DNA of 64,000 bases, taken from Zygotorulaspora mrakii. Its lineage: Eukaryota > Ascomycota > Saccharomycetes > Saccharomycetales > Saccharomycetaceae. Made by a program: the position numbers and the translations under genes. Below, piece by piece: positions 36,935 to 49,145 of this stretch. Position 1 is the stretch's first letter, and each line of letters starts with the position of its first letter. Where the stretch lies: assembly GCF_013402915.1 (NCBI RefSeq), contig NC_050723.1, positions 744,001 through 808,000 of the forward strand, given 5' to 3'. The notes beneath the pieces are model-generated. The model did not search any database. It worked only from the letters and a program-made list of their open reading frames with translations, and was not told the origin of the DNA.

Positions 36935-39900
36935 GCCTATTCCATATGGGTCCATCATAGACAGTACAATCGACAGCGACAGCGGCAGTTCGAACTTTCT
37001 AGATTTTAGATCAAGCACTCGCCTCAGTGAAAGACTACTGCTGTTGAGCAGTAATGTAGATTCCTCACTTACGAATGCTGTTATTCAAAATGGTTTGTCT
37101 GGCTCGATGAGTGACGACTTTTTTGAAGACCCAGCCAGGATAGAAGCACTTTTAAAATGGTCTGCAATGAAAAATATTAACCCTTTATTGGGAGCTTATG
37201 GTGGACCAAGTTGTATATATCCAACAAAATACTGCATTATTATCGGCACTTGTAAGGGCTCGGTACTTATTTTTACAAGGAAACAACTGTTGGTTAACAA
37301 CTTAGTTCCTCAATTGTCTAACGATTTGAGTACCGATTACGAGAGATCTTCTGTGGAATGTGTTGCCATTAGCTCAGACGGGACACATTTAGCCGCTGGT
37401 TATGGCTCGGGTGACATTTTTCTGTGGAATTTGAACATATCTGATGGTGTTTCGGAAAGCACGGAGAATGGATCCGAGTTTACTAGTATCAAGCAGTTAA
37501 AGGCAATCATTCATATTAAGTACCACAAAGGAAGAGTGATTAATGGACTGGGATTCATCGGCGCTAGACATACAGCTCTTGTTGTGAGTGATAATGAGAG
37601 CGATCTGATGTACCATAACGGATTTAGAAGTGGTCTGTGGGTATTGACCCACAATTCAAGAAGAATTTTGAATATAGCTAATAATGAGAAACTTTTACGT
37701 TCTAAAACCGCTCCATCTCATCAAGGCGAAGATTCTCTGCATATGGTAGCAATTCTCACCAGTTGCTCTTTTGCAATAATATCTACAAAACCTCGCTTAA
37801 CGACTTTACTTGTTGATAAGCTTCCAAGCATATTTACCGATTCTGCTATTGATAACTGCTGCTTAAATTGGAACAAGGGTCTTACGAAAGTGGCATTTTC
37901 GATAGATTCGGAAGTCATGGTTTACTTCCTTGAAATATCCGAAAGTTCAGGCAGCATTGTCTCACGAAAAGAAAAATGGAAATCAAAAGAACCAATTACA
38001 TCTCTTCAATGGGTCAGCGAAGATTTGTTAGGTTTGCTAACTTTATCGCACCAATTTCTGATACTCGACCTAACTGACAGATTCAAAGTATTAGCACAGG
38101 TCGACCTCTTGACTCACGATCTCCTTAGTCCTGCATGCAAACATTTTGCCACGAGCAATGATGAACTATTCCTTTCCACTCACTATAATATAGAAATTGG
38201 AAAGTACTCAACGTGGTCTGAAACTGCACTTGTCAATGTACAACGCGGTGACTATATCAGTGCACTCAAATTCCTGGCATCAGCTTTGAACCCTGACTTC
38301 CCACTTTCAAAATTAATGAAGTTGCAAAAGGGTCTAAGTGAAAGAGAAAATCAGCTGATACTGCCTTTTTGCAACCTAGCTTTAGCTTCTGTACGCTTTC
38401 TTCTTCGAAAAGGGAGTTTGGAAGACACTGAAATTGACGAATTACTGTCTTTGATTTTACGTATTGTGCAAAAATTTGAAAGAAAAGATTTGCAGATGCA
38501 GTATGTTAACTCGCTGCTGGAAGAAATCATGAACTGCTTCTCAGAGGGAAAAAGCAATATATTTTTTGATGCGCTTATAAATGCTGTCATGGAGGGTTCG
38601 ATAACTGCTTTACCTCCAGGAGTGTTCAGGGCACTTTTAGAATACTATTCCCAACAAAAACGTACAACTTTACTTGAAGAGATAATCATCATGCTCAATC
38701 CAGAGATGCTAGACATTGATCTTGCTGTAAAACTTTGTCAAGAGCACGGTCTATTCGATATTCTCATTTACCTATGGAACAGGATTTTCCATGACTACAC
38801 CTCTCCACTTATTGATGCACTCTATAAAATAAGTGATCAAAGCCAGAAATGCGTAATTTTCAATGGAATCGAAAAATTAGATATGAAAAAGATTTTCGAT
38901 TATTTAACACTGATACTCACTGGGAGGAAATATCCTCAAAATATCCCTTTTTCATCAACAACAGAACAATTCAATGCGAAAGTGAATCTCTATCGAATCC
39001 TTTTTAGTGGGACATGTATAGAATTACCTTCAAAATCTGGTATCAAAGTCTACACAAAAAGCGATATAAAGAATGAACCTGCTTTTCCGTATTTCAATTT
39101 ACTTCTGGACTTCAATCCTAAAAGACTTCTAGCTATGCTAAATGAGGTATTTGAGGACAGTTTTTTGAATGATACCGGAAGCAGCTATAAAAATGATGGG
39201 GCCCAGGTGAGTAGACAATACATCATACACGTCATCTTGGATATTATGAAAGAAAGAAGCAACTCTGTTGAGTGTGCTCTATTAGCAATTTTCGTATCTA
39301 GCAATATTTCAAAGTACCCACAGTTTATTAGTGTCTCTAATCAAGCTTTGGAAAAATTGGTAGAATCGATTTGCGGAGTAGATTATCCAAATTTGAGAAG
39401 TGATTTGCAGAGAGCGTTAGAAGCTTTACTATCAATCTATATCCCAGCCAATCCAGAAGTTTTTATCACCGAAATGAAAGAGAAGAGATACAATCAAGTT
39501 CTTTTTACAGTATACTGCAAACTGAGGCGCTTTCCTGAGCTATTCGTATTGGTTCTTGAATCCCAGAACACGCAGGATGATTACGGTATAGATCTTAAAA
39601 ATGTGGTGGAAACTATATTCAATGCAACCAAAAGTGATCGGTCGATGAAACGTGCCACAATTCAAATTATTGAAAGAAATATGGCCAGTTTGTTATCCAA
39701 ACTTGGACCCAAAGACGCTGTTGCTCTCTTTCAAAATCTTGATACAGAAATCCACAACTTTGTCTTCACTTTGTCTGACGAGTTGAGCCAGCTACATTAT
39801 TTGGATGAGCTTTTTGCCAAACCATCCCTTTCAGCTACCAATGATCACTTGTCAAACTCGTATATCGACCTATGTTGTAAATATAAGGATAATAGGAGAT

Positions 39901-40751
39901 TATTGCCAGTACTGAAAGAATTCCCTATGAAAAAGGTAAACTTTCATTCGATACTTGAAAGTTTAATCATGAAAAGGAACTTTGAGGCAGCAGGCATTGT
40001 TCACCAGCGACTTGAAGATTATACCTCAGTTATTGATGATATGATGCATTGTATTAGAGCTTGGTTTAGTCAACAAAATCAAGACTATGAATCCCTTAAT
40101 TATTATATAACAATGGCAGTTCAAGCTGCCGATGCTTCCAAGAGTGAGAGAGAACAGAATTGGTCAAAATTGATTGCTTGCTTGATTACGGTATATGGTA
40201 GGTTGAGAAGTGCAATTGAACAGGATGCCTGTAAAAAGGCCATGCAAAGCGTCTTCATAAAGTTAGCACTTTCGTATAATTCTGATCAGGAAACTGGTTC
40301 GCGACAATTCTGGAGCATTTTAACGGGTGCCTTAGAAAACCAGGAGGTGATCATGAGAAAGGCACACGAGCTGCGTGCTTTGCTACTGGACATTTACACT
40401 GCGTATAATGTGGAAGAACACATGTCGAGAATTCTTTTACGCCTTGTTGGGAGCTTTTCTACAGAGCTTACAAAGAGATATGAAAAGGCAATTCAACGGG
40501 GCTCCGCGATATGCAATGAAAAATGCGAAATTTGTGGCAAGATTATATGGGGTATTGGGGTTGACACGGCAGTATTCGAATTGTGGGAGTCGGGAATGAG
40601 GAAGTCAAAAAAAGAAATGTTAAATGTTAAGGTATCTTCCATTGTCGTGTTTATGTGTGGTCATGGATTTCACGAGCAATGCCTTAAAAACCTCGGTCAA
40701 GGAAACGGGAAATATTACTGTCTCATTTGCAAAACCCGTGTCATTATATGA
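36924..40751 (+). CDS. VPS8: CORVET subunit Vps8
   Basis: A 1275-residue homologue of S. cerevisiae Vps8 (YAL002W, 1274 aa), a Rab5/Vps21-binding subunit of the endosomal CORVET tether. The N-terminal beta-propeller begins around LLGAYGGPSCIYPTKYC, with propeller signatures such as CVAISSDGTHLAAGYGSGDI. A long alpha-solenoid follows. The C-terminal RING-like domain has CEICGKIIWG, CGHGFHEQCLKNL and CLICKTR. Length and domain order are complete. Neighbours EFB1 and TFC3 keep the S. cerevisiae chromosome I order. Convergent with TFC3, 48 bp between stops. Confidence 0.96.
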   Translation: MQNEPIPYGSIIDSTIDSDSGSSNFLDFRSSTRLSERLLLLSSNVDSSLTNAVIQNGLSGSMSDDFFEDPARIEALLKWSAMKNINPLLGAYGGPSCIYPTKYCIIIGTCKGSVLIFTRKQLLVNNLVPQLSNDLSTDYERSSVECVAISSDGTHLAAGYGSGDIFLWNLNISDGVSESTENGSEFTSIKQLKAIIHIKYHKGRVINGLGFIGARHTALVVSDNESDLMYHNGFRSGLWVLTHNSRRILNIANNEKLLRSKTAPSHQGEDSLHMVAILTSCSFAIISTKPRLTTLLVDKLPSIFTDSAIDNCCLNWNKGLTKVAFSIDSEVMVYFLEISESSGSIVSRKEKWKSKEPITSLQWVSEDLLGLLTLSHQFLILDLTDRFKVLAQVDLLTHDLLSPACKHFATSNDELFLSTHYNIEIGKYSTWSETALVNVQRGDYISALKFLASALNPDFPLSKLMKLQKGLSERENQLILPFCNLALASVRFLLRKGSLEDTEIDELLSLILRIVQKFERKDLQMQYVNSLLEEIMNCFSEGKSNIFFDALINAVMEGSITALPPGVFRALLEYYSQQKRTTLLEEIIIMLNPEMLDIDLAVKLCQEHGLFDILIYLWNRIFHDYTSPLIDALYKISDQSQKCVIFNGIEKLDMKKIFDYLTLILTGRKYPQNIPFSSTTEQFNAKVNLYRILFSGTCIELPSKSGIKVYTKSDIKNEPAFPYFNLLLDFNPKRLLAMLNEVFEDSFLNDTGSSYKNDGAQVSRQYIIHVILDIMKERSNSVECALLAIFVSSNISKYPQFISVSNQALEKLVESICGVDYPNLRSDLQRALEALLSIYIPANPEVFITEMKEKRYNQVLFTVYCKLRRFPELFVLVLESQNTQDDYGIDLKNVVETIFNATKSDRSMKRATIQIIERNMASLLSKLGPKDAVALFQNLDTEIHNFVFTLSDELSQLHYLDELFAKPSLSATNDHLSNSYIDLCCKYKDNRRLLPVLKEFPMKKVNFHSILESLIMKRNFEAAGIVHQRLEDYTSVIDDMMHCIRAWFSQQNQDYESLNYYITMAVQAADASKSEREQNWSKLIACLITVYGRLRSAIEQDACKKAMQSVFIKLALSYNSDQETGSRQFWSILTGALENQEVIMRKAHELRALLLDIYTAYNVEEHMSRILLRLVGSFSTELTKRYEKAIQRGSAICNEKCEICGKIIWGIGVDTAVFELWESGMRKSKKEMLNVKVSSIVVFMCGHGFHEQCLKNLGQGNGKYYCLICKTRVII

Positions 40752-40799
40752 GCTTCTTATCAAGTGTAAAACTTAGTTGAATTAAGTATATATACAGAT

Positions 40800-43700
40800 C
40801 TATTCCATTAATCGATACCAACAACTTGTTGCGCAGTATCCCTTGAATGGGGTGTGAGAGAGTAACTGCTTTGCGATTAGCCAATCACAAATTTCTCTGA
40901 CTTCTTGCCTGCATATTATATTACCGCAGTATTGGAGAAGTCTCTTCTCTCCGATACCAGGGTTGAAAAGTACTTCCTTTATTATCATAGATACAAGGTT
41001 CTTCCATACGCTTTCTCGTATCGAGCCCTTCGAATCGATCCAAAGCCTCGAATTTGATCCGTGAACAGGGACTGGTACCTCTGCCAATTTTTGGAATAAA
41101 TTATTATCTCGTGGAGTAATGATAAATGGGGGTGTTAAGGCTGCAACTCCGAATCTTCTTGTGGTGTAACTCAATGGACGACCGTTTTCTGGTGACTTCA
41201 CTGGACTCAGTAAAATCTTGCATCTAGAAATAAGGTCAATCAGCGTCCAAGATGCTACATCAGAAGTCTCTTCACTGACTACAATACCGTTTTTCGCCGA
41301 TAACATTTCTTCGAGTTTTTCCCTATAGTTCTTTGATTCCTCAAACGCCATGCGAGCCCCTCTTGACTCCAATATTTCTTGAATGACACCAGTCTCTTCC
41401 AATCTTGCACCAGAAAAACGAATTTGCTTATCTTTGGCCATGTCCATAACCACTTTGTCTAAAGTTTCCTTGGGTACTTTCTTCAGTGCAAGAATTTCGT
41501 CTCTTGATGCACTCGACTGATTGAATAGTAACGACCTGATTAACATTCTAGTATTTCCGTCTGTGTCGAAAACATCCAACGTGTCGTCTGTATAGTCAAG
41601 CATATAACTTTTTTTCAAAAGAGAGGTTTCCCTTTGAACCATAGACGACATCGCAAGCCCTATTCTAGCAGAAGAATAATCAGATTCTTTAACAAACGTG
41701 TAGAGCTTTCTATTTTCAGAGTAGTTTCTGTAAAGAGATACCGGTTTACCGCTAGGATCAAGCTCCGACGCCGTCCACAACCGAATCAGTTTTGGCAAGT
41801 TTAATCTTTCTGCCTCTTCAAGAGTTGTCCTTTCATCTTTTATAGCTGAAACGAGAATTTTTCGCCACTTATCAACGCGAGCTCTCCAACCGCTATGGCC
41901 CATTTTGACTCTACGAATGGTCCATTGCTTCTTAAGGCTTTCTAGAGAGTTATTTGGAAACAGCCTAGTGATTTGATCCCATGCTACCTCATTTTTGATA
42001 CTTTTCGAGATAACAACAGTCATTACCAACGCCTCAACTCCATCTTTGCTTCCCAGATGGAAAGTAGACCTCGATCGAGGCTCCGCTGACTCCTTAGAAA
42101 GAGCGTCTGTTCCTTCTTTCATTTCCGTTTTCTTCGGCCTTCTTTGAGTTTTATTCTTGACTTTATTCCCATCAGAAAGTGGGGATTTTGAGGACGATGT
42201 GCCAGTTTCAGTATGCGCTCTTGATCGAGACTGAAACTGTCGCACTCTCTCAACGGACTTTTTGCCCCGGTGAAATTTGTCTTTCTCTGTTTGATCAAAA
42301 AAATATATGTCAGTATTGTGGATGATATCATTGAAATGCGCCCTTTTATTGTCCTTCTCTTTCACAACATAACTCTCAACAGCATCATTGTCGATATCAG
42401 GCAGATGAATTATGCGTCGCTGTGTTTTGGGTTCTAAGCTGTCGTGTAATTTGTGACTTTTGACCATTAAAGCAACATCGCCCCGAACAGTTTTCTTGTC
42501 CAGCATTGTAGGAGATCCCATATATCGGGATACATCTTCAAAAAATTGCTCCCTGAGGTAGGTTACACCACCCGATTGTCTTACAACTTCAAGAATCGCA
42601 CGCTGTCTATAAAGTGATCTCAGCGAGTTTGCAGAAAACCCACCTACTTTGATTACCTCTGATTTGGTCATAGAATTATTCTTCGGGGCTAGGCTGTCAC
42701 TCGAAACTTCACGCGATTGAAAATCGCTTGAGGGTTCTATTGAGACCACTTTGGGAACTTTGCGTTCTAATAAATTTTCTTTATTATTTTCCAAGCTGTT
42801 TGTAGAGTCTTCTTCGTGCTTTCTTTTACGCCCAAGCGCTGGTGCGTTAACACTTGGAGGAACCTTCAGTTCTCCATTCCAGAAAAAAATGTCCTGGTCC
42901 TCTCGTCTTATGAATCTTACAGTACTACTCAAAGGAACGAAGCTAGCTTTATTAAGGGAGCTGAGCGTCACATTTTCCGCAGCAATTGGTTCGAAGACAT
43001 CCCGCCACGGTTGCACACTACCTGTCAGATTTCCAAAGTTTTCTCCCGAGAAAAATCTGTAGAATTTTTTTTTACCCTCAAAGTCATAAACTCTAATGAT
43101 CTCGTATCTACGAATTGTACTGCTTTGTTTGCCAACGTTTTTTACGTAGAGTTCTGTCAACTTCGTGAAGGACCTCCTGTAGTCAGGACCTGTAAGCTTA
43201 TTAATTAGCTGCATGGTTGATACACCTTGCAATCCAGAGGAATCTGCAAAATCATACGTTTGATTTTGTACTGGAAAGAATCGGTTTAAGAGAAATTTAT
43301 TCCTTTCAGTATCATTCTTCTCATCGACAATTAAATTGTCATCCTGTAGCAAATTAGTTGCGTTAAAATTGTCAAGGCCTTCGTATGCATCTGTATCTGC
43401 ATTTGCAGTCTTATCGAAGTCAACACTTGCTTCATCGTCAAAATCCGTTTCATAGTCAAAATCGTTAGTGGATCTATCTTCCGGGATGTAGTCTTTTAAA
43501 TATTTAACACATCTGATTTTTACTGCGGTATTCGTTGGAGATACTACCAGTACTTTTTTGATGTGGCCTTTCTCGGTTAGCCAATTGATTGCTGCTATAA
43601 AGGATTTGGAAAGTCTTTTGTCCACGTCTAGCTTCAACTCCCTTTTGAGATCGATAATCTGACGAACACCGTTTTTAGAATGCTTGACTATTTCAACAAT

Positions 43701-44344
43701 CTTAGGTAGATATTCTCTTATATTTACGTAAGGTTTCATGTTATTTTCGAGTTTTGCATACTTTCGCAGCTTTAGCAACTTCACAACATGCCCCTTGTAA
43801 ATCATCTGAACAGAACAAATAAGACCTTCCAGTTTTTTCACACGACCCGTGATACTTCTGGGATCTTGTTTGGTGGCAGTTGCTAGATCTTTGGTATTTA
43901 TTCCAAGATCCTTTGATTTGGCTATCTCCAACAGCAGCTCAAAAGCGGCTCCCCCAAGATTGGATTCTTTCTTCGTGTATCCAGTAAGAATGATCCATAG
44001 TTTTTCCTCTGTTATTCCCACGCTAATGTTGTCCTTCCCAATTACATCTGTGAAGCTTTCATGTGTAGCTTTGCCCTTTTCATAAAGTACAATATCCACA
44101 TTAGCAGTCATGCAGGAAAAAATATACTCCTTCATTTTTTCATCTGTTATCTCAACATATTTGGCTGCGATCTCCCATATGTACGAAAGTTTTACCTCTG
44201 ATTAACGAAGTTAGCCACAATGATCTTGTTAGCAAACGCTAGTGATAACACAATGCGTGCCAAAACTTTTAACATACCGCCCTTGTTATAGGCTATATCC
44301 TCACATAGAAGATCAACCAGCTCGTCAGGGTATACGGGAATCAT
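40800..44344 (-). CDS. TFC3: TFIIIC B-box-binding subunit tau138, two exons
   Basis: Spliced product of 1154 residues from exons 44344-44278 and 44197-40800, homologous to S. cerevisiae Tfc3 (YAL001C, 1160 aa). This is the TFIIIC subunit that binds the B box of tRNA genes. Exon 1 encodes MIPVYPDELVDLLCEDIAYN, aligning with the S. cerevisiae N-terminus, and splicing continues into EVKLSYIWEIAAKYVEI. Several winged-helix segments are seen (LWIILTGYTKKESNLGGAAFE, NGVRQIIDLKRELKLD, GGVTYLREQFFEDVSRYMG), plus an HMG-like/basic region KDKFHRGKKSVERVRQF. Without the intron the frame would begin at an internal Met (44135) and lose the first ~45 residues. In S. cerevisiae TFC3 is the gene beside CEN1. 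Confidence 0.96.
44198..44277 (-). other. TFC3 intron
   Basis: Eighty bases on the minus strand with donor GTATGT, acceptor ATCAG and two GCTAAC branch-like sites; neither is a perfect TACTAAC. The position, after codon 22, matches the intron of S. cerevisiae TFC3 (after codon ~23). Confidence 0.88.
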
Positions 44345-45678
44345 TTGGAGAATATGAACTACTTGCTACACCTTTTTTTCTCCACTGTTCGAATTCAGCA
44401 TCAATCGTTATTTTTGTTTTGAATGGATACGTCCCTTACTGTCAAGCTAAACTAGCGACAACGTATGAAGGAATACGAGGAAAAGATTAAAAATTGTAAA
44501 CATCGAATGTATATAGTCTACAAAAGTGATCCACGTATGCTCTCACAGGATATAGTTGACGTTTATTTTACGTCAAGACTTCTCATGCTAGTATAGCACT
44601 TAGTTACATATGCTAAGCAACATTTTGAGATACCTTCAACATATGCTCTTTTTATGATATTAAACATCGCAGGAGCAAGTTCCTTTTCAGTTCTTCGACT
44701 TTTCGTTGCAAGCTGAGTAAGGGTAGGGAAATTTTGGTTCGTTGTAACCAAACCCTCTGACCCATCTGGTGTTAGTGGCACCAATTATCTCGTATATCAA
44801 GGTACTTAAAAAAACCAAAGGTAAGTGGCCATGCTTTATTAAAACTAAACCTTTTGCTGATGAATGAGTATCTTTTTTGCCAGTTAAAAAGAAATAGCAG
44901 GAGGTTAAGTAAGTCACTATCCAACACTTTGGGAATGATCTTTTATGTACCATTGCTGTGTAGCAAAAGGAAGAGTTGAATCTTTTGAGTTTTAAACGAA
45001 CGGCTCTGTGGTACTTAAATAGACTCAAATTCTCAGGTTAGATGACACTCTTAAAAAGTTGTGCTCCGTAAAGTCCTGCCGGTTTCTTGTGAGTATGAAA
45101 CAAGAGAGAGAACCTCAAACTCCATCGCTTTTTAGCCGCCGACGTCGCTGCAGTGTCCATGTGGGAACTAAAGGATTTGACAGATCAACTCTCTCTTTCT
45201 TTGATGCATGTTTCCCATGTAAGCTGTACCTATTGGAATTTATAGGCAGCTCCTAGAACACGTACCAATTGTAGAATGGAAATGCCACCGACCAAAACTT
45301 GGTTTGAAAAGACAGTCATGTTTAAATTTTTCGAAATTAATGAAAGAAGCGGACATTGGCTTATTGGGTAGTCAAAGTATCATTTCCAAAGGGATAATAC
45401 AGATAGGCTGTACCGCAATTGCTCCTAGAGCCTTCTTTAAAGGAACATCACATTCAAAAATGTGTCTAGCTCCAGAATTGAGATCATCTCTTAAAAAAAT
45501 ACAGAAGTAGGAGCAAGGTACTGGATTTTTTACTTCATTGGAACAGGAGTTATTAGAATCCCAACTTTGCCCTTCTGAACTGAAACATTGGTTCTTTGTC
45601 GGTAATTCATAAGCATATCAGAACAAATTACACAACTTACATATGCAATAGACTTGAAAATCGAAGACGGTTATAGCT
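44345..45678. other. pericentromeric gene-poor stretch 1
   Basis: TFC3 upstream region plus ~1 kb of broken frames. Two overlapping minus-strand ORFs (44687-45028 and 44563-44784) read the same DNA in different frames and could be one frameshifted relic, but I cannot name a family. Two plus-strand ORFs (45059-45256, 45304-45510) are equally unrecognised. Confidence 0.4.
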
Positions 45679-46172
45679 ATTTGGAAAGAGTGTTTTCTTC
45701 GGATTTATTGATAGTAATTTGGTTTGACATTGATGATAATACTATGGTATTAAATTATAGAGATATATAATTCCTTGATTTTCTATATCGTGAACTGAGA
45801 TAAAACTAATTGAACTTGGATTAATATCTGGAAAATACGTTAGTATTTATACCTAACATTTTGCACCTATTGAACCATAAGAGAGGACGACGAGTGAAGA
45901 ATTTTCATCGTCATCACACCATTTCTAGTCCCATAGAATCCACAGTACAACTGTTATTTCGTGTTCATTCCATAAACTCCTTCGTAGTCAGATTCCGGAA
46001 TTGTAAACGTCTTGCGATAGAATATCATCCGGTATCTTTCCAGGGTGGATTGATATTCTGTGAAGGCTTCATCTGGCTTCGTTTATTTTGTTTTACAGAC
46101 CAATTGTTTTGTTTTTGATTCTTGTAAGTAATTTCTTTCATATATCTTATAATATCGATTTATATTTCAACA
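45679..46172 (+). mobile_element. solo LTR of a Ty-type retrotransposon (copy 2)
   Basis: Homologous to copies 1 and 3 from ATTTGGAAAGAGTGTTTTC through to the terminal TATATTTCAACA. The LTR 5' ~65 bp seen in copy 3 are absent, and no TGTT 5' end is visible. Substitutions in the second half are more numerous than between copies 1 and 3, so it is older. There is no internal Ty sequence and no intact tRNA gene nearby. Confidence 0.75.
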
Positions 46173-47145
46173 ATAGCCATATGCTAGGATATAGGTTTCA
46201 TGAGTTCTGCCTCACTAGAGCTTATTTCTGAACGGTACTAGACGATGATTGATGTCAATTATGAGTATAACTCATTATATGGATGTCGATGCTCTCTAAA
46301 CCAACGTGAAACGAGAAGCAGTTTTAAAAAAAAAAAAACTCTATTTTGTTTTGGGATCAATCAACATATACTAATTCGACTCACATCATAAAAATTTTTG
46401 GATGCCTCGCTTGCCAGGTGTCAGATTTATCACCAACGCTCACAATTTATCAAATTGCCTCTTCTATCGTAAGGCGTTTGATTTGATCTATTTCACGTAG
46501 TACTTCGAGAGAAAGGCAGTTTTGAGCATTTATATGGTGAAAATGGAGAGCAGTAACTGCGTCTGAAAATTCTTATTAGATTTGTTCATATTCGGCTTTT
46601 CAGATCTAAGATATATACTTCTGTCCGGTTTTTCATGCCAGCCAAGCTTTGGCGGGCGGGCGCTTGAGTTTACAATAAAAATGCAGGTCAAAATCTTCCA
46701 GAACACACACTCCATGTTTTGCAAAATAGTCTACACTGTAGTTTGCACTGTATCGACATAAATGTATGCTAGAACTTCGGAGGCTCAACTCTTTGGGCAA
46801 TAACTGAAGACTCAAGAGTTTGCTGACCATGAAACTTTAATTAGAATACTTACGTGAAAACACTAGGATAAAAAGAGCTATAACAATAAAATAAACCGCA
46901 TGAAAGACAGATGGGGCAGCCTTGAACTGTAAAAACAGGATGTCATGGAAACGGCCTCGATATCATGGTCGAGCGTCTCCTCTGTTCTTCATTGTTGTTT
47001 CACCGAGGTCGAGTTGGAGGGTAAAGTCCCGCCAATAATTCGTTTTTGTCATGAACAACTAGATCTGATATCTCCTAAAATGTTATATTATCCAAGAGTA
47101 CGATTATACTCGTGCACTGCTTTCTCTGCCAATTCCTTATCCGCC
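46173..47145. other. pericentromeric gene-poor stretch 2
   Basis: About 970 bp with only short minus-strand frames (46530-46724, 46633-46830) overlapping in different registers. A 13-14 base A-tract lies at ~46327. No recognisable gene. Confidence 0.4.
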
Positions 47146-47722
47146 TTATTGCCACGAAAAGTGTAACATACCGGAGCCGTCCTGATCCAAAGAGCTTGTT
47201 TCTACCGGAACGACTACATAGCGAACAACGTATAGACGACAATCGTTTCCACTGAAAAACAAGCAGACCGCTTTCATAGATTTATTGGTTAAACACGCTA
47301 TTCTCCTGCAATTTGGCTTTTCAGACCTAGAAGTTTCATCTATCACATGGTTCAGAAACACACGGAGATATTCTTCGCTGAAAACTATCTGTTTCTCTAA
47401 ATAATGATAGATCACAATATGATCAACTACAAATGGGAATACAACTGCTGTAATCAACCCCTCAAATTTGTGTGTGAGGATAGAAGAAGTTAAAAGCATT
47501 CCACCGATCACTAATCCTCCTAGGATACTCATCACAGTAAACAAAACCGCCGGACAATCTCCAGTAACGCAAGAGAAGAATACACGCCCCAAAAATACAT
47601 TTTTACATAGAAAGATTTCTTCGTGTTTGATATCCTGAGTGGTAATTTTCTCAGTTTTAGAATCCTTCCCCTGACTCACGAGCCCGGGGATTTCTAAATT
47701 CTAAGTACTTACCAGTATCCAT
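47146..47722 (-). pseudogene. frameshifted DUP/COS-like membrane protein gene
   Basis: From the ATG at 47722 the frame runs 21 codons to a stop; the +1 frame then stays open for 177 codons with no ATG of its own at the start (it begins at GTG 47679). The open part has two adjacent hydrophobic segments (ILGGLVIGGMLLTSSIL and LITAVVFPFVVDHIVIYHYL), then EEYLRVFLNHVIDE...RRIACLTNK...LFFSGNDC. That order resembles the second half of yeast DUP-domain (COS/DUP240) proteins: two membrane helices, an amphipathic F-L-x-x-I-I segment, IA..MN and FFF.G.(D)C. A TATA-like GTATATAAA lies ~75 bp upstream of the ATG. I infer a once functional gene inactivated near its start; the family call is a pattern match by eye. 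Confidence 0.45.
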
Positions 47723-48624
47723 GGATTTGAAGGCTTTTAGTCAGATTACTGGTATTGTATTTGTGCTGTCGCATAAAATATTGCCTCATGTTTATATACC
47801 TTTGCTAATTTGTCCCCAAATATTTCTAGAGCAACTCCGAAATTGGCACTGCAGAGAAACATTCTTCGCAAACCCAATTTTTGTTGACCTTACTAGGGTG
47901 TCGCTAGGTAAAGAAAAGTAAGGGTTCTTTCTTCTTTCCTAAATGACTAGTCTAGTCTATTATGCGCGAGTAATAAAAAGTATGAACCAAGAAAAGAGCA
48001 GTTCCATTCAAAGAGATAAAAAGAACCAATTGCGGTGTGTCAAACAAGTCTGTTGTACATATGGTAAAGTATCAATGACCGACGTGCGATGTCTCAGGTT
48101 TATTACGTTATAGCATAAGTGCCTCCGCAGTATACTTAGAGTTTTTTTAAAAGTACTACTATCAGGGCGCGAAAGAGTTTTTACGGTCGTTTTATAATTT
48201 GGAAATTTTTGTGCTGATACGCGACTCGCCATATGCTGATATACTGATATGAAATTGGCCATCTTTGTCTGGTATTGCATCTCAAATCGCATGCATGGAC
48301 TAGTTGATGCCTTTTCTGAATCCCAAAAGGTAGTCGGATAAGGTTGAAACGGTCTGTCGATAATTCGTTGAAAATATGCACAACTACTTGTGGTTCATGT
48401 TATGTACACTTGAAAGAGACTGCACTTGTTTCTTGTGGCGCCTGGTCCTCTGTGAAGAAGAGCGCCAGCAAAAAGAACCGAAAAGAGAACAAAAAGTGTA
48501 TCAGTCATTATTATGTGCACCGATGAAAAAGCCCATTTAAAAACCATGTTTTGAAGAAAATGCCAGGTGGCATAAACATTGCTATTTTTCAGCCTCTTTG
48601 GCGAAACATTCTCTAACGATCCTG
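47723..48624. other. pericentromeric stretch 3, possible further relic
   Basis: The left end holds the promoter of the DUP-like pseudogene. On the minus strand between ~48500 and 48180, broken frames contain TTFWDSEKAS and a following HMASRVSAQ segment. This could be a heavily eroded copy of the same family's W..I...M. region, but stops interrupt it and the match is weak. Confidence 0.3.
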
Positions 48625-49145
48625 CTACTTAAGCATATCTCCTGTCTGTATGCCTCGGTACTGATTGAGTATGGTAGCTTTGCTGCAACGCGAGACCAGT
48701 TCACGTATCAGTTCCGTTAGCAAATGTGCGACAAACAGCGAATCATTTATTATATCACTTTCGACCTTTCTAATAACGGTTACGCCGGCATTTTTTGCTT
48801 TATTTATTTTGCCCAACTGTAAGAAAAGATCCATCTAGTCGAACAGTCGGTATCAGCATCCGTCTGGAAAGTCATCTTTTGAATTTTCTCGACGTTTACC
48901 AGACGCTTTAAAACACATCTGCTTGGATTCGCCAATGACAAAATAACGATCACGACGGTTAGTAACCCAGTTTCTAAATGGAAAACGCATCTGACCATTT
49001 TGAAAATTGAATGGATTGGAACTTCAGGAAGCCAAATGTGAATTTCCCCTCTCGAAAAATTAGTAAAACATGCTGAATTACGAACCACATTTTCGAGCGA
49101 GTGATCAGCTTTCAGGGTAGATGTACCCGACATTTTCGGCCACAT
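48625..49145 (-). pseudogene. broken membrane-protein ORF, possible second DUP-like relic
   Basis: Two minus-strand frames overlap at 48804-48834 (342 and 210 bp), consistent with one gene split by a frameshift. The first part carries WLPEVPIHSIFKMVRC followed by a hydrophobic span LLTVVIVILSLA. The second part is soluble (INKAKNAGVTVIRKVESDI). The LP-x(4)-S motif before a membrane helix is what DUP-family proteins show at the start of each domain. The assignment is inference from pattern only. Confidence 0.3.

Noticed and set aside
45861..46118. ORFs inside LTR copies (also 52386-52583) with shared HHTISSPIEST sequence
   Set aside because: Identity simply reflects LTR homology; solo LTRs do not encode proteins and the frames differ in length and end.
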